From contig CAYGVJ010000180.1 of the NCBI GenBank assembly GCA_964353255.1, forward strand, positions 1-9,606: DNA of 9,606 nucleotides, written 5' to 3'. Below the pieces are notes generated by a model, which saw nothing but the letters and a program-made list of their open reading frames with translations, was not told the DNA's origin and searched no databases. Positions within the stretch are counted from its first letter, which is position 1, and every line of letters begins with the position of its first letter. The position numbers and the translations under genes are program-made. The DNA comes from VFZS01 sp964353255 (GTDB lineage: Bacteria; Acidobacteriota; Terriglobia; Bryobacterales; Bryobacteraceae). Below, in pieces: positions 1-6,785 of this stretch.

Positions 1-670
1 TTGCAGTTCTGAGGTTCCGCAACTTTCCGGGCCCGCCCGCTCCTGCGGGCGGGCCCGGGGGTTTCCACATTTCTCTGCTCAACGGTGGTGATTCCTGTGT
101 GGGACAGGCGGTTTCGCCTGTCGCCCGTGCACTTGACCAGAGCCAGTCTTCCACCGCCGCTGCCAGCCCGGCCGCCACCGGATTTCGCTCAATGTACCGC
201 ACGATCTTCTCCAGTTCCACCTCGGTGCGCACCCAATGGTCATACGACTCGTCCTGCCAGAATGGCTGGCCGGTCCTTCCCAGGATGAGGTTGGCCTGCC
301 GGGCAGTTGACCCTTTGACCCACCGGGTGATCCGTGCCAGCGAACAATGGGGCTGCCACAGCACGTGAACGTGGTTAGGCATAATGACCCATGCCCGCAG
401 CCGGTACCACCCCCTTTGCTGTTCCCCCGCCTGCAAGGTCTGGCTCACCAACCGAGCCACCCGCGGGTCTCGCAGCCAGAGGGGGCCGGAGGTGGCTTGA
501 TCGGAGAGGCGATCCAGGACTAGAAAGGCTCGGCCTGCCGAGCTGCGCTGCGGCGCCACACCCGTTTGGGGCAGGCGCCAGCCGGGGAGGGAGCCCGCCA
601 ACCGCCAGGTCAGGAACACCACGGCCTGCTCTGGCTGCCAGTGGGGAAGATGTCTGCGGTAGTCGAACAT
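1..670 (-). CDS. REP-associated tyrosine transposase (RAYT, Y1/HUH family), open at window edge
   Basis: HUH-type single-strand transposase of the IS200/RAYT superfamily; known relatives nick REP palindromes through a tyrosine. Reading from ATG at 670, the protein opens MFDYRRHLPHWQPEQAVVFL, a typical RAYT start. The HUH motif MPNHVHVL places the metal-binding histidines at about 100 and 102. FWQDESYDHWVR lies at about 137-148. KIVRYIERNPVAAGL (about 155-169) carries the probable catalytic tyrosine at about 159, and WLWSSA (about 176-181) closes the domain. All core motifs are present without internal stops, so it may be active. No good ribosome binding site is visible; the frame is closed upstream by a TGA near 746-748. 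The gene is flanked by inverted REP-like repeats. Oddly, the frame runs through the left palindromes (residues about 184-217) and has no stop before base 1, so the C-terminus is either extended or lies outside the window. Confidence 0.88.
   Translation of the reverse strand, partial: MFDYRRHLPHWQPEQAVVFLTWRLAGSLPGWRLPQTGVAPQRSSAGRAFLVLDRLSDQATSGPLWLRDPRVARLVSQTLQAGEQQRGWYRLRAWVIMPNHVHVLWQPHCSLARITRWVKGSTARQANLILGRTGQPFWQDESYDHWVRTEVELEKIVRYIERNPVAAGLAAAVEDWLWSSARATGETACPTQESPPLSREMWKPPGPPAGAGGPGKLRNLRTA
27..58. repeat. GC-rich palindrome, left outer repeat of the RAYT unit
   Basis: This is a perfect 14-bp stem (27-40 pairs with 45-58) around a TCCT loop. A near-identical copy in the same loop orientation lies at 774-802. 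Together with the adjacent GTTTCCACATTT (61-72) it forms an imperfect inverted repeat of about 46 bp with 760-805. There is no T tract on either strand, so it is not a classical terminator. Confidence 0.85.
61..72 (+). repeat. Short inverted repeat accompanying the outer palindrome, left copy
   Basis: GTTTCCACATTT matches the reverse complement of AAATGTAGAAAC at 760-771 in 11 of 12 positions. It lies just inside the GC-rich palindrome on each side, which extends the left/right symmetry of the RAYT unit beyond the hairpins. Confidence 0.65.
99..123 (+). repeat. REP-like element with GTGG head, left inner copy
   Basis: A GTGG head leads into the palindrome GACAGGCGGTTTCGCCTGTC (103-122), an 8-bp stem with a 4-nt loop. 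The 25-bp element at 99-123 recurs exactly, in inverse orientation, at 682-706 on the other side of the transposase. A short unpaired head followed by a hairpin is the known form of REP sequences recognised by RAYT proteins. This copy lies inside the 3' part of the transposase frame. Confidence 0.85.
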
Positions 671-681
671 TTCCAGTGGGC

Positions 682-706
682 CGACAGGCGAAACCGCCTG
701 TCCCAC
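682..706 (-). repeat. REP-like element with GTGG head, right inner copy
   Basis: Exact reverse complement of the 25-bp element at 99-123; the palindrome occupies 683-702. It starts 12 bp upstream of the transposase ATG (670), so it sits in the leader of the transposase mRNA, where a hairpin could affect expression. Confidence 0.85.
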
Positions 707-759
707 GAGGCCTTGAGCCGCCACTCTGGAAGTGCTCCACGGGCTTCAATCTTCTCAGC

Positions 760-771
760 AAATGTAGAAAC
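760..771 (-). repeat. Short inverted repeat accompanying the outer palindrome, right copy
   Basis: AAATGTAGAAAC is the inverted partner (11 of 12 bases) of GTTTCCACATTT at 61-72. It adjoins the right GC-rich palindrome. Confidence 0.65.
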
Positions 772-773
772 TC

Positions 774-802
774 CCGGGCCCGCCCGCTCCTGCGGGCGGG
801 CC
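774..802. repeat. GC-rich palindrome, right outer repeat of the RAYT unit
   Basis: This is an 11-bp stem (777-787 with 792-802) around the same TCCT loop as the copy at 27-58. The sequence is identical to 27-55 over 29 bases. The symmetry ends near 805, which marks the probable right boundary of the REP/RAYT unit. Confidence 0.85.
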
Positions 803-825
803 AGGTTTCTTAGGACGTAACCAGG

Positions 826-850
826 ACCCCACCCTGCGGGGTGGGGTTTT
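826..850 (+). terminator. Rho-independent terminator-like hairpin before the TPR operon
   Basis: CCCCACCC (827-834) pairs with GGGTGGGG (839-846) around a TGCG loop and is followed by TTTT (847-850). The T run follows the stem only on the plus strand. No plus-strand gene precedes it in the window, so it may end a gene upstream of the RAYT unit, or act as an attenuator for the operon starting 30 bp downstream. Confidence 0.6.
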
Positions 851-879
851 GTTTGCGAGAATGGAGCGGAGTCCCCTCC

Positions 880-2148
880 ATGCTGCTGCCAGCCGTCCTC
901 CTATGGGCCTGTTCCCTCGCGGCCTCCGGGCAGTTCGAGGCTCGCCTGCAAGCCGGAATGGCCGCTCTGGACAAGAGCGATCTAGCCAGCGCACAGGCAA
1001 GTCTGGAAGAGGCGACGCGCCTCGCGCCGGAAAACGCGGGGGCGTGGCTGCTGCTGGCCCAGACCTACGCTAAGCAGAAGAACCGGGAATCCGCGCTGGC
1101 GGCTGCGCAGAAAGCGGAGGTGCTGGGCAGTGAGGATCCGAAGATTCTGCAAGGGCTGGCGAACTTCTACGTGGGCCTGGCGCCGGATCTCCCCAAAGCG
1201 GCCGCCCTGGGGGCGCGGTACGCCGCGCGAAGCCCGCAGGACAAGACCGCCTGGCGCAGGCTGGCGGCGTTTTGTCTCTCCACCGGCCAGCCGGAGCAGG
1301 CGATCGCGGCGGGCCTCCGCGGTCTCGCCGCAGACGGCAGTGCCGAGTTGCATGCGTTGCTCGGAAGGGCGTACCTCGAGCGTCAGGATTGGGCCAAGGC
1401 CACGGCGGAGCTGAAGACGGCCGTCGCACTCGACCCCTACGAGGAGGACACTCACTTCCGCCTGGCGCAAGCCTTCCTGCTGCGCCAGGATTTCTCCTCC
1501 GCTGTGTCGGTGCTGGAGGCGGCAAAAAAGATCTTCGCCAGGAGCCCGCAGATCGAACTGGCTCTCGGCGTTGCCTACTACGGTTTGCGCCGGTTCCCCG
1601 AGGCGGTGGATCAGTTCCTGAAAACGATGAAGCTGGCGCCCGATGTCCCGCAGCCGTATGTCTTTTTGGGACGCATCCTGGACCACGCCAGCGACAGACT
1701 GCCCGAAGTGATAGAGCGGTTTGCGCAATTCGCAACCCGGAACCCGAACAACTATCTGGGATACCTGCTGCATGCGAAGGGCCTGATCACTCAGCTTCCT
1801 CCGGCCGGGTTCCCGCCCGAGGCTCAGGCCGCCTTCGAGCTCTTGCAGAAATCTTTGGCCCTCCAAGAGGATAACGCCGAAGGGCACTACCTGCTCGGTG
1901 TCCTGCTGGACAGGAAAGGCGACCTCAAGGACGCCGCCGCCCACCTGGAGCGGAGCATCCAGCTTGACGCGCGCGGTTCCGCGGCTCACTACCGGCTCGC
2001 GCGCGTCTACGACCGGCTGGGACGCAAGCAGGAAGCCGACGAGCAGCGCGTGTTGCACGAGAAACTGAGCGAGCAAGAGAACGCCACTGGGGGGCCCGGG
2101 CTGGCCAAGGATCCGCTGCGTCCGCCGGCCCCGGGGCGAGTGAAGTGA
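880..2148 (+). CDS. Secreted tetratricopeptide repeat (TPR) protein
   Basis: The 422-residue protein is built almost entirely of TPR-like helical repeats. Examples are at about 20-50, 54-84, 124-151, 155-186 (HALLGRAYLERQDWAKATAE), 190-220, 225-254, 258-288 and 334-395, so roughly eight or nine repeats. TPR arrays are protein-binding scaffolds; no catalytic motif is visible. The N-terminus MLLPAVLLWACSLAASGQ is hydrophobic and signal-like. Cys11 after LLWA could be a lipobox, but Trp at -2 is unusual and no positive n-region is present. I chose ATG 880 because GGAG at 868-871 lies 8 nt upstream; an in-frame GTG at 841 lies inside the terminator stem. The C-terminal 25 residues are low-complexity, rich in Pro and Gly. 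The next gene starts 33 bp downstream on the same strand, which suggests an operon. The partner it binds is unknown. Confidence 0.85.
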   Translation: MLLPAVLLWACSLAASGQFEARLQAGMAALDKSDLASAQASLEEATRLAPENAGAWLLLAQTYAKQKNRESALAAAQKAEVLGSEDPKILQGLANFYVGLAPDLPKAAALGARYAARSPQDKTAWRRLAAFCLSTGQPEQAIAAGLRGLAADGSAELHALLGRAYLERQDWAKATAELKTAVALDPYEEDTHFRLAQAFLLRQDFSSAVSVLEAAKKIFARSPQIELALGVAYYGLRRFPEAVDQFLKTMKLAPDVPQPYVFLGRILDHASDRLPEVIERFAQFATRNPNNYLGYLLHAKGLITQLPPAGFPPEAQAAFELLQKSLALQEDNAEGHYLLGVLLDRKGDLKDAAAHLERSIQLDARGSAAHYRLARVYDRLGRKQEADEQRVLHEKLSEQENATGGPGLAKDPLRPPAPGRVK

Positions 2149-2163
2149 AACCCATACTGACAT

Positions 2164-2169
2164 GAGGGG
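2164..2169 (+). promoter_or_regulatory. Ribosome binding site deciding the GTG start of the large exported protein
   Basis: GAGGGG lies 12 nt before GTG 2182. The spacing is long, but the GTG is favoured because the twin-arginine motif begins at residue 3. ATG 2171 is out of frame and its reading stops after ten codons. Confidence 0.5.
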
Positions 2170-2181
2170 TATGCTGTTTCT

Positions 2182-5100
2182 GTGGACCGCCGCGAGTTTC
2201 TGACCGCCTTTGCGGCAACCAGCCTGTTCGCTTCCAAGGGACACGCCTTCTCGCCGTTCCCGGTGAAGTTCCGCCAGCAACCGCGGTACGCTTCCGTGCT
2301 GGGTTTCGCCGAGCCGGGGCTGGATGAGTTCCCCGGCGAGAAGATCGCCATGGAGATCGAGGTGAGCTTGCGCACGGCGATGCGAAGCGGGCAGTTGCCG
2401 CTGGCTGAGGATTGCCGGGGAGTGCCTCCGGCGCCGCGCGAGTACCGGAATATCGCTCCTGGTGTGGCCACCGCGGTGTTCGGCGGTCAAGGCGATCTTG
2501 CCTCCGGCTGGAAGCAATGGCGGGACTCGCTCGGCACCGTCCGGCAGGCGCGTTTCTTTTCCCTGCCCGGTGATATCATCCGCTACGACATCCGCAGCCA
2601 GAATCGAGGACGCCTCGAGCACCGGGTGGGCTCCTGGAAACAGTCCTGGAACAACGGCCTGCTTAGCCGCTTCGAGCCGTTGGAGGAGATACTGACCTAC
2701 GCGGACAAGCCGTGGTTCCGGGACGTCACCGGCTTCGTCTTCGCCGGTGAGCCTTCCTTCCCCGAGCAACTCGCGCGGGGCATACCGTACTGGCGGGCGC
2801 GTCTGGATCCGGCCTGCGGCATCGACTTGTACGGCGAAAATGGGATCGCGGTCGCCGACATCGATCAGGACGGCCAGGACGAAATCTACGTCAGCCAGCC
2901 GGGCGGTCTTCCCAACCGCCTGTATAAGAGCGACGGGGAAGGGCATTTTCGGGATATTTCGAAAGAGGCTGGCCTCGACCTCCTGGACGCCACCGCCTGC
3001 GCGCTCTTTGCGGACCTGCGCAATTCGGGCCATCAGGACCTCGTGCTGGTGCGCACCAACCAGCCGATCCTGTTCCTGAATGATGGCCGAGGCCGGTTCA
3101 CGCCCGTTCCGGACGCCTTCCGTTTTGCATCGGCGCCGCAGGGCTCCTTCACCAGCGTGGCGGCGGCGGATTACGATCGCGATGGCCGCCTGGACCTGTA
3201 TTTCTGCTGCTATGTCTACTATCAGAGCGAAGCGGAATACCGCTATCCGGTTCCCTACCACGACGCCCAGAACGGGCCGCCGAACTTTCTCTTCCGCAAC
3301 CGCCTGGACCAGGAGCCCGGCTACTTCGAAGACGTCACCGCGGCCACCGGAATGGACCACCACAACAACCGGTTCAGCTTTGCGGCCGCCTGGTGCGACT
3401 ACAACGGCGACGGTTGGCCCGACCTGTACGTGACCAACGATTTCGGCCGCAAGAACCTGTATCGGAACACCCACGGGCGCTTCCAGGACGTCGCGGAAGA
3501 GGCCGGGGTGGTGGACCTTGGTCCCGGCATGAGCGCGGCCTGGCTGGACTACGACGGCGACGGGCGGCCCGATCTTCTGGTCTCCAACATGTGGAGCGCC
3601 TGCGGCCAGCGGATCGTCAATGACCCGGCGTTCGGCCCCGCCCTCCTGGATCCGTCGCTTCGAGAAACGTACCGCCGCCACGTGAAAGGCGATTCCCTGT
3701 ACCATAACAACGGCGACGGAACCTTCACCTACACCGGCGATTCCGAAGGCATCGAGATTGTCCCCTGGTCCTGGTCCTGCGACGGCTGCGATTTCGACAA
3801 CGATGGAACCCCGGAAATTTACATCACCTGCGGCATGCTGACGAATGACAGCCCGACCGACCTGATGAGTTATTTCTACCGCCAGGTGGTCGCGAAGTCG
3901 CCCGTGAAACACATGGCTGCGCCCGCGTATGAGAATGGCTGGGACGCCATAAACCAGTTGATCCGCCAGGACTATAGCTGGGCGGGCCCCGAGCCCAATG
4001 TCTTCTTCGTCCGGCGCGCCGGCCGGTACTACGATTTCTCGGGCGTGAGCGGCATTGACCGGCCGGAAGACAGCCGCGCGTTCGCTCTTACAGATATCGA
4101 TGGCGATGGGAATGTCGATCTCGTGCTTAAGAGCCGGATGGGCCCGCAGGTTCGTGTTTTTCAGAATGCCTGCGGAGTTTCCAGGAAAGCGCTCGTATTT
4201 TCACTGCGGGGAACCAAATCGAATAGGGACGCGATCGGCGCGCGGGTGGAGGTTGACGGACAGGTGAAATGGCTGGCGGCCGGCTCGGCCTATCTTTCCC
4301 AGCACACCAAGCGGCTGCACTTCGGCCTGGGTGACCGCGAGCGTGCCGAGAAGGTGCGCATCCACTGGCCTTCGGGCAACGTGCAGGAACTGCCGCCTCT
4401 GGCGGCCGGCTTTCTTTACGAGGTCACCGAAGGAAGCGCCGAAGTCCGGGCGCAGCGTCTGCGGCCGCGCAGGGAGTTGCCCGAAGACGTGCCGTTTTCC
4501 GTGGACAATCGGGCGCGGCTGCACACCACATGGTTGTGGGAACCCGTGCCCCTTCCGGAGAAGCGGCGCGGACCGGCCCTGTTGGTCGTGCACGCCGGCG
4601 AACCGTTGCCCCAGTTGGCGGTATCGCTGGGGTCGCTGGATCTCCGGCAGGCCCGCCCCGAGTTGGCCGCGGCGTACGCGATCTTCCGCAGGTACCTGTT
4701 CGATTACCGGGTGGACCTGGAAACGCCGCTCTGGCTCCTGATCGACGCCCAGAGCCGGGTGCGCAAGGTCTACGCGGACGCCCCCGACGCCGCTACGGCG
4801 CAGGCCGATCTGCGCTCGCTCCAGGGACCTCTACCCGATCCGCGCGGGTTGCCGTTCGGCGGTCTCTACACCGGCCGTCCGCGCCGCGATTACTACAAAA
4901 TCGGCGGCGCTCTCCTGCAAGCGGGTTATGGTGAGCAGGCGCTGCCGTACCTGGAAGAGATGCTGCGGCGTACCCCGGATAATGTGAAGGCGCTGCTGGC
5001 CGTCGGCCTCATTCATCTTCAGGCCAAGCGCCTGCCGCAGGCCCGCCAGGCTCTGGAGCGCGCGGTGGCTCTGAACCCCAATTCGCCGGACGGCTGGAAC

Positions 5101-5637
5101 GAACTGGGGGGCGTCGAGAGCGAGGCCGGCAACCTCGCCGCGGCGTCGCGTTTTTATGAGAAGGCGCTCGCTCTGGGGCCCGATCTGCCCTACGTCTTGA
5201 TCAATGCCGCACAGACTCAGAGCCGGCTGGGCAACGTGGCCGAAGCCGAGCGGTTGTACCGCCGCGCGCTGGCCGTGGATTCGCGCAACGGTGACGCCGC
5301 CAACGGCCTGGGGCTCTTGCTGGCCAAGCAGGGCCGAACCGACGAGGCGCGCAAGCTGTTCGAGCTGGCCATCTCCATCCACCACGACGATTCTTCGGCC
5401 ATCAACAACCTCGCTGTGCTGTACATCACGATCGGCCAGACCAATGACGCTATCGCCGCGTTCCAGTACGGCCTCCAGGTGGCGCCGGATGACGAGATGC
5501 TGTACATCAACCTGGCCAGAATCTGGGTAAAGATGGGCGATCGTGAGAAGGCACGCGACCTCATGCGCGCCTTGCTGGCACGCAACCCCGACAGTGCGGT
5601 CGCCCAAAGAGCGCTGAAGGACTTGGCAGCGCCTTGA
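2182..5637 (+). CDS. Tat-exported FG-GAP/VCBS - ASPIC/UnbV - TPR protein (CRTAC1-like)
   Basis: This 1151-residue protein begins VDRREFLTAFAATSLFASKG, a twin-arginine signal, so it is probably exported folded. Residues about 210-650 are FG-GAP/VCBS beta-propeller repeats with calcium-type D-x-D-x-D/N-G loops at about 226 (DIDQDGQDEIY), 330 (DYDRDGRLDLY), 406 (DYNGDGWPDLY), 456 (DYDGDGRPDLL), 537 (DFDNDGTPEIY) and 638 (DIDGDGNVDLV); one at 278 is degenerate. Residues about 675-750 form an ASPIC/UnbV domain (SNRDAIGARV, YLSQHTKRLHFGLG, VRIHWPSG). Residues about 770-880 resemble a thioredoxin fold without CxxC. Residues about 905-1148 carry six to seven TPRs. The family is common in Acidobacteria and Planctomycetes, and its biochemical role is unresolved; calcium-dependent binding at the cell surface or in the periplasm is inferred. 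It probably forms an operon with the TPR gene 33 bp upstream. No terminator is evident after the stop. Confidence 0.9.
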   Translation: MDRREFLTAFAATSLFASKGHAFSPFPVKFRQQPRYASVLGFAEPGLDEFPGEKIAMEIEVSLRTAMRSGQLPLAEDCRGVPPAPREYRNIAPGVATAVFGGQGDLASGWKQWRDSLGTVRQARFFSLPGDIIRYDIRSQNRGRLEHRVGSWKQSWNNGLLSRFEPLEEILTYADKPWFRDVTGFVFAGEPSFPEQLARGIPYWRARLDPACGIDLYGENGIAVADIDQDGQDEIYVSQPGGLPNRLYKSDGEGHFRDISKEAGLDLLDATACALFADLRNSGHQDLVLVRTNQPILFLNDGRGRFTPVPDAFRFASAPQGSFTSVAAADYDRDGRLDLYFCCYVYYQSEAEYRYPVPYHDAQNGPPNFLFRNRLDQEPGYFEDVTAATGMDHHNNRFSFAAAWCDYNGDGWPDLYVTNDFGRKNLYRNTHGRFQDVAEEAGVVDLGPGMSAAWLDYDGDGRPDLLVSNMWSACGQRIVNDPAFGPALLDPSLRETYRRHVKGDSLYHNNGDGTFTYTGDSEGIEIVPWSWSCDGCDFDNDGTPEIYITCGMLTNDSPTDLMSYFYRQVVAKSPVKHMAAPAYENGWDAINQLIRQDYSWAGPEPNVFFVRRAGRYYDFSGVSGIDRPEDSRAFALTDIDGDGNVDLVLKSRMGPQVRVFQNACGVSRKALVFSLRGTKSNRDAIGARVEVDGQVKWLAAGSAYLSQHTKRLHFGLGDRERAEKVRIHWPSGNVQELPPLAAGFLYEVTEGSAEVRAQRLRPRRELPEDVPFSVDNRARLHTTWLWEPVPLPEKRRGPALLVVHAGEPLPQLAVSLGSLDLRQARPELAAAYAIFRRYLFDYRVDLETPLWLLIDAQSRVRKVYADAPDAATAQADLRSLQGPLPDPRGLPFGGLYTGRPRRDYYKIGGALLQAGYGEQALPYLEEMLRRTPDNVKALLAVGLIHLQAKRLPQARQALERAVALNPNSPDGWNELGGVESEAGNLAAASRFYEKALALGPDLPYVLINAAQTQSRLGNVAEAERLYRRALAVDSRNGDAANGLGLLLAKQGRTDEARKLFELAISIHHDDSSAINNLAVLYITIGQTNDAIAAFQYGLQVAPDDEMLYINLARIWVKMGDREKARDLMRALLARNPDSAVAQRALKDLAAP

Positions 5638-5975
5638 CGTCGGCGTTCGCCAGCCTCCCGGTCCCCAGGTTGTGAGCTGAACTTAAGCAGATGCCCGGTT
5701 GCGCACCCGACCGTCAGGGGCGCGCCAACCGGCGCCATAACTCCAGGCCGTTGCGGCCGGTCAGGTAGAGCGAGATCGGCAGCATCAGACTCATGGCGAG
5801 GTTACTCGGCCAGCCATGATAGCCACCAAGATTCGGCAGGCGCCTTCGAAGAGGGCAGCACCATCGCTACGCCGGCGGAATCCTGCTTCAAAGAACGCCA
5901 AGTGGAGAGGGACCCGGTGAACCGACAGATCGTCTGAGTGCTGGTCCGACCAGACCGCTCGCTCCCGCTCGCGGA
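5638..5975. other. Intergenic stretch without an intact gene
   Basis: These 338 bases separate the large exported protein from the LysR remnant. I see no convincing promoter, terminator, RNA gene or repeat. The only protein-like signal is a short minus-strand reading with a hydrophobic segment, listed separately at 5714-5848. Confidence 0.6.
5714..5848 (-). pseudogene. Possible C-terminal remnant of a membrane protein
   Basis: The minus strand reads NLGGYHGWPSNLAMSLMLPI followed by SLYLTGRNGLELWRRLARP and a TGA at 5716-5714. A hydrophobic helix followed by an Arg-rich end looks like the tail of an integral membrane protein. No start with a ribosome binding site fits, and upstream the frame turns Arg/Cys-rich and unconvincing. 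I cannot name the family, and the composition could be chance. Confidence 0.25.
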
Positions 5976-6785
5976 TCAGTTCCTCCTGCCGCCGGCCGCT
6001 TCGATTACCTTCTGCCGCAGCCAGGAGTGCCCCGCGTCGTCACTCATTTGCTGGTGCCACGCCATCCGCGTATGAAACACCGGCATGGGGAACGGAACGG
6101 GGCGCACTCGCAGGCGCAGAGCAGTCTCATACCGGCGGGCGAGGCGCTCCGGCACGACCGCGACGAGATCCGAGGCGGCCACAGCCTCAAGCACCGTCAG
6201 AAAGTGCGGCGCGGCAAGCCGCAGCATGCGCCGCTTGCCCCGCGCCGCCAATTCCTGGTCGATCAGCCCCCAGGGTTCCGGCCGGTAGATGATGGCCGCG
6301 TGCCGGGACTCCGTGAACGCGTCGGGGCTCATGCATCCGCGGCGCCCCTTCCTCGCGATCACCACGTTGCGTTCCTCGAACAGCGTCACCTCGAGCGTTC
6401 CTTCCTGCAAGGATCGCAAATCCTGGAAGAATCCCACCGCCAGGTCCACGGTGCCCGTTCGCAGGTCACTTTCCGGAACGGTAAACAAGCGGTCCAGCCG
6501 CCGCACCTGCAACTGCACTCCCGGCGCCTCACGGTCCAACGCGGCCATCAACGATCCAAGCAAGAGCCACTCGGCGTAGTCGGTCATTGCTAGGCGGAAC
6601 GTCCGCTCGCTGCCCCGTGGTTCGAAGGCAGAGTCGCCCTCGAGCGCGCGGCGAAACTGCGCCAGCCCCGCACGCACCGGGACCGCGAGTTCGAGCGCCC
6701 GGGGCGTGGGCTCGATCCCCCTGGCGGTGCGCCGAAAGAGAGGGTCTTCGAAGAGCGCCCGCAGCCGCGCCAGCGCCGCGCTCAT
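5976..6785 (-). pseudogene. LysR-type transcriptional regulator, 5'-truncated (most of the DNA-binding helix-turn-helix lost)
   Basis: The remaining 269 residues start at MSAALARLRALFEDPLFRRT, which corresponds to the recognition helix and wing of a LysR helix-turn-helix. Intact relatives have about 30-38 residues before this point, usually ending in a SQPA-type motif. Here the upstream in-frame codons are unrelated and include a TAG three codons before the ATG. The linker helix (ARGIEPTPRALELA, 21-34) and the periplasmic-binding-like effector domain (about 60-269, including LRTGTVDLAVGFF at 108-120) look intact, with a natural end. Without the first HTH helices and its own promoter it is unlikely to regulate DNA. 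The break coincides with the break of the oppositely oriented gene at 6784-7497, so one deletion between two divergent genes would explain both. An effector-only protein is conceivable but no ribosome binding site supports one. Confidence 0.75.

Noticed and set aside
27..802. CRISPR array
   Set aside because: The repeats occur as two palindromic pairs flanking a gene, without regular repeat-spacer units or cas genes.
391..813. Plus-strand open frame opposite the transposase
   Set aside because: Its Pro/Arg/Gly-rich composition is typical of shadow frames. The minus strand in the same place carries all RAYT motifs.
982..3912. Very long minus-strand open frame (976 codons) across both operon genes
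   Set aside because: It is fully antisense to two genes with clear TPR, FG-GAP and Tat features. Its translation shows no domain, and GC-rich third positions in the sense frame suppress antisense stops.
4831..5607. Minus-strand open frame of 258 codons
   Set aside because: It is antisense to the TPR region of the exported protein and shows no recognisable motif.
6027..6593. Plus-strand open frame of 188 codons
   Set aside because: It is His/Arg/Gln-rich and antisense to the LysR effector domain, which has clear family features on the minus strand.
6706..6783. In-frame upstream extension of the VWA fragment
   Set aside because: These 26 codons are antisense to the LysR coding sequence and do not resemble the family; recognisable sequence begins at GYVRF.
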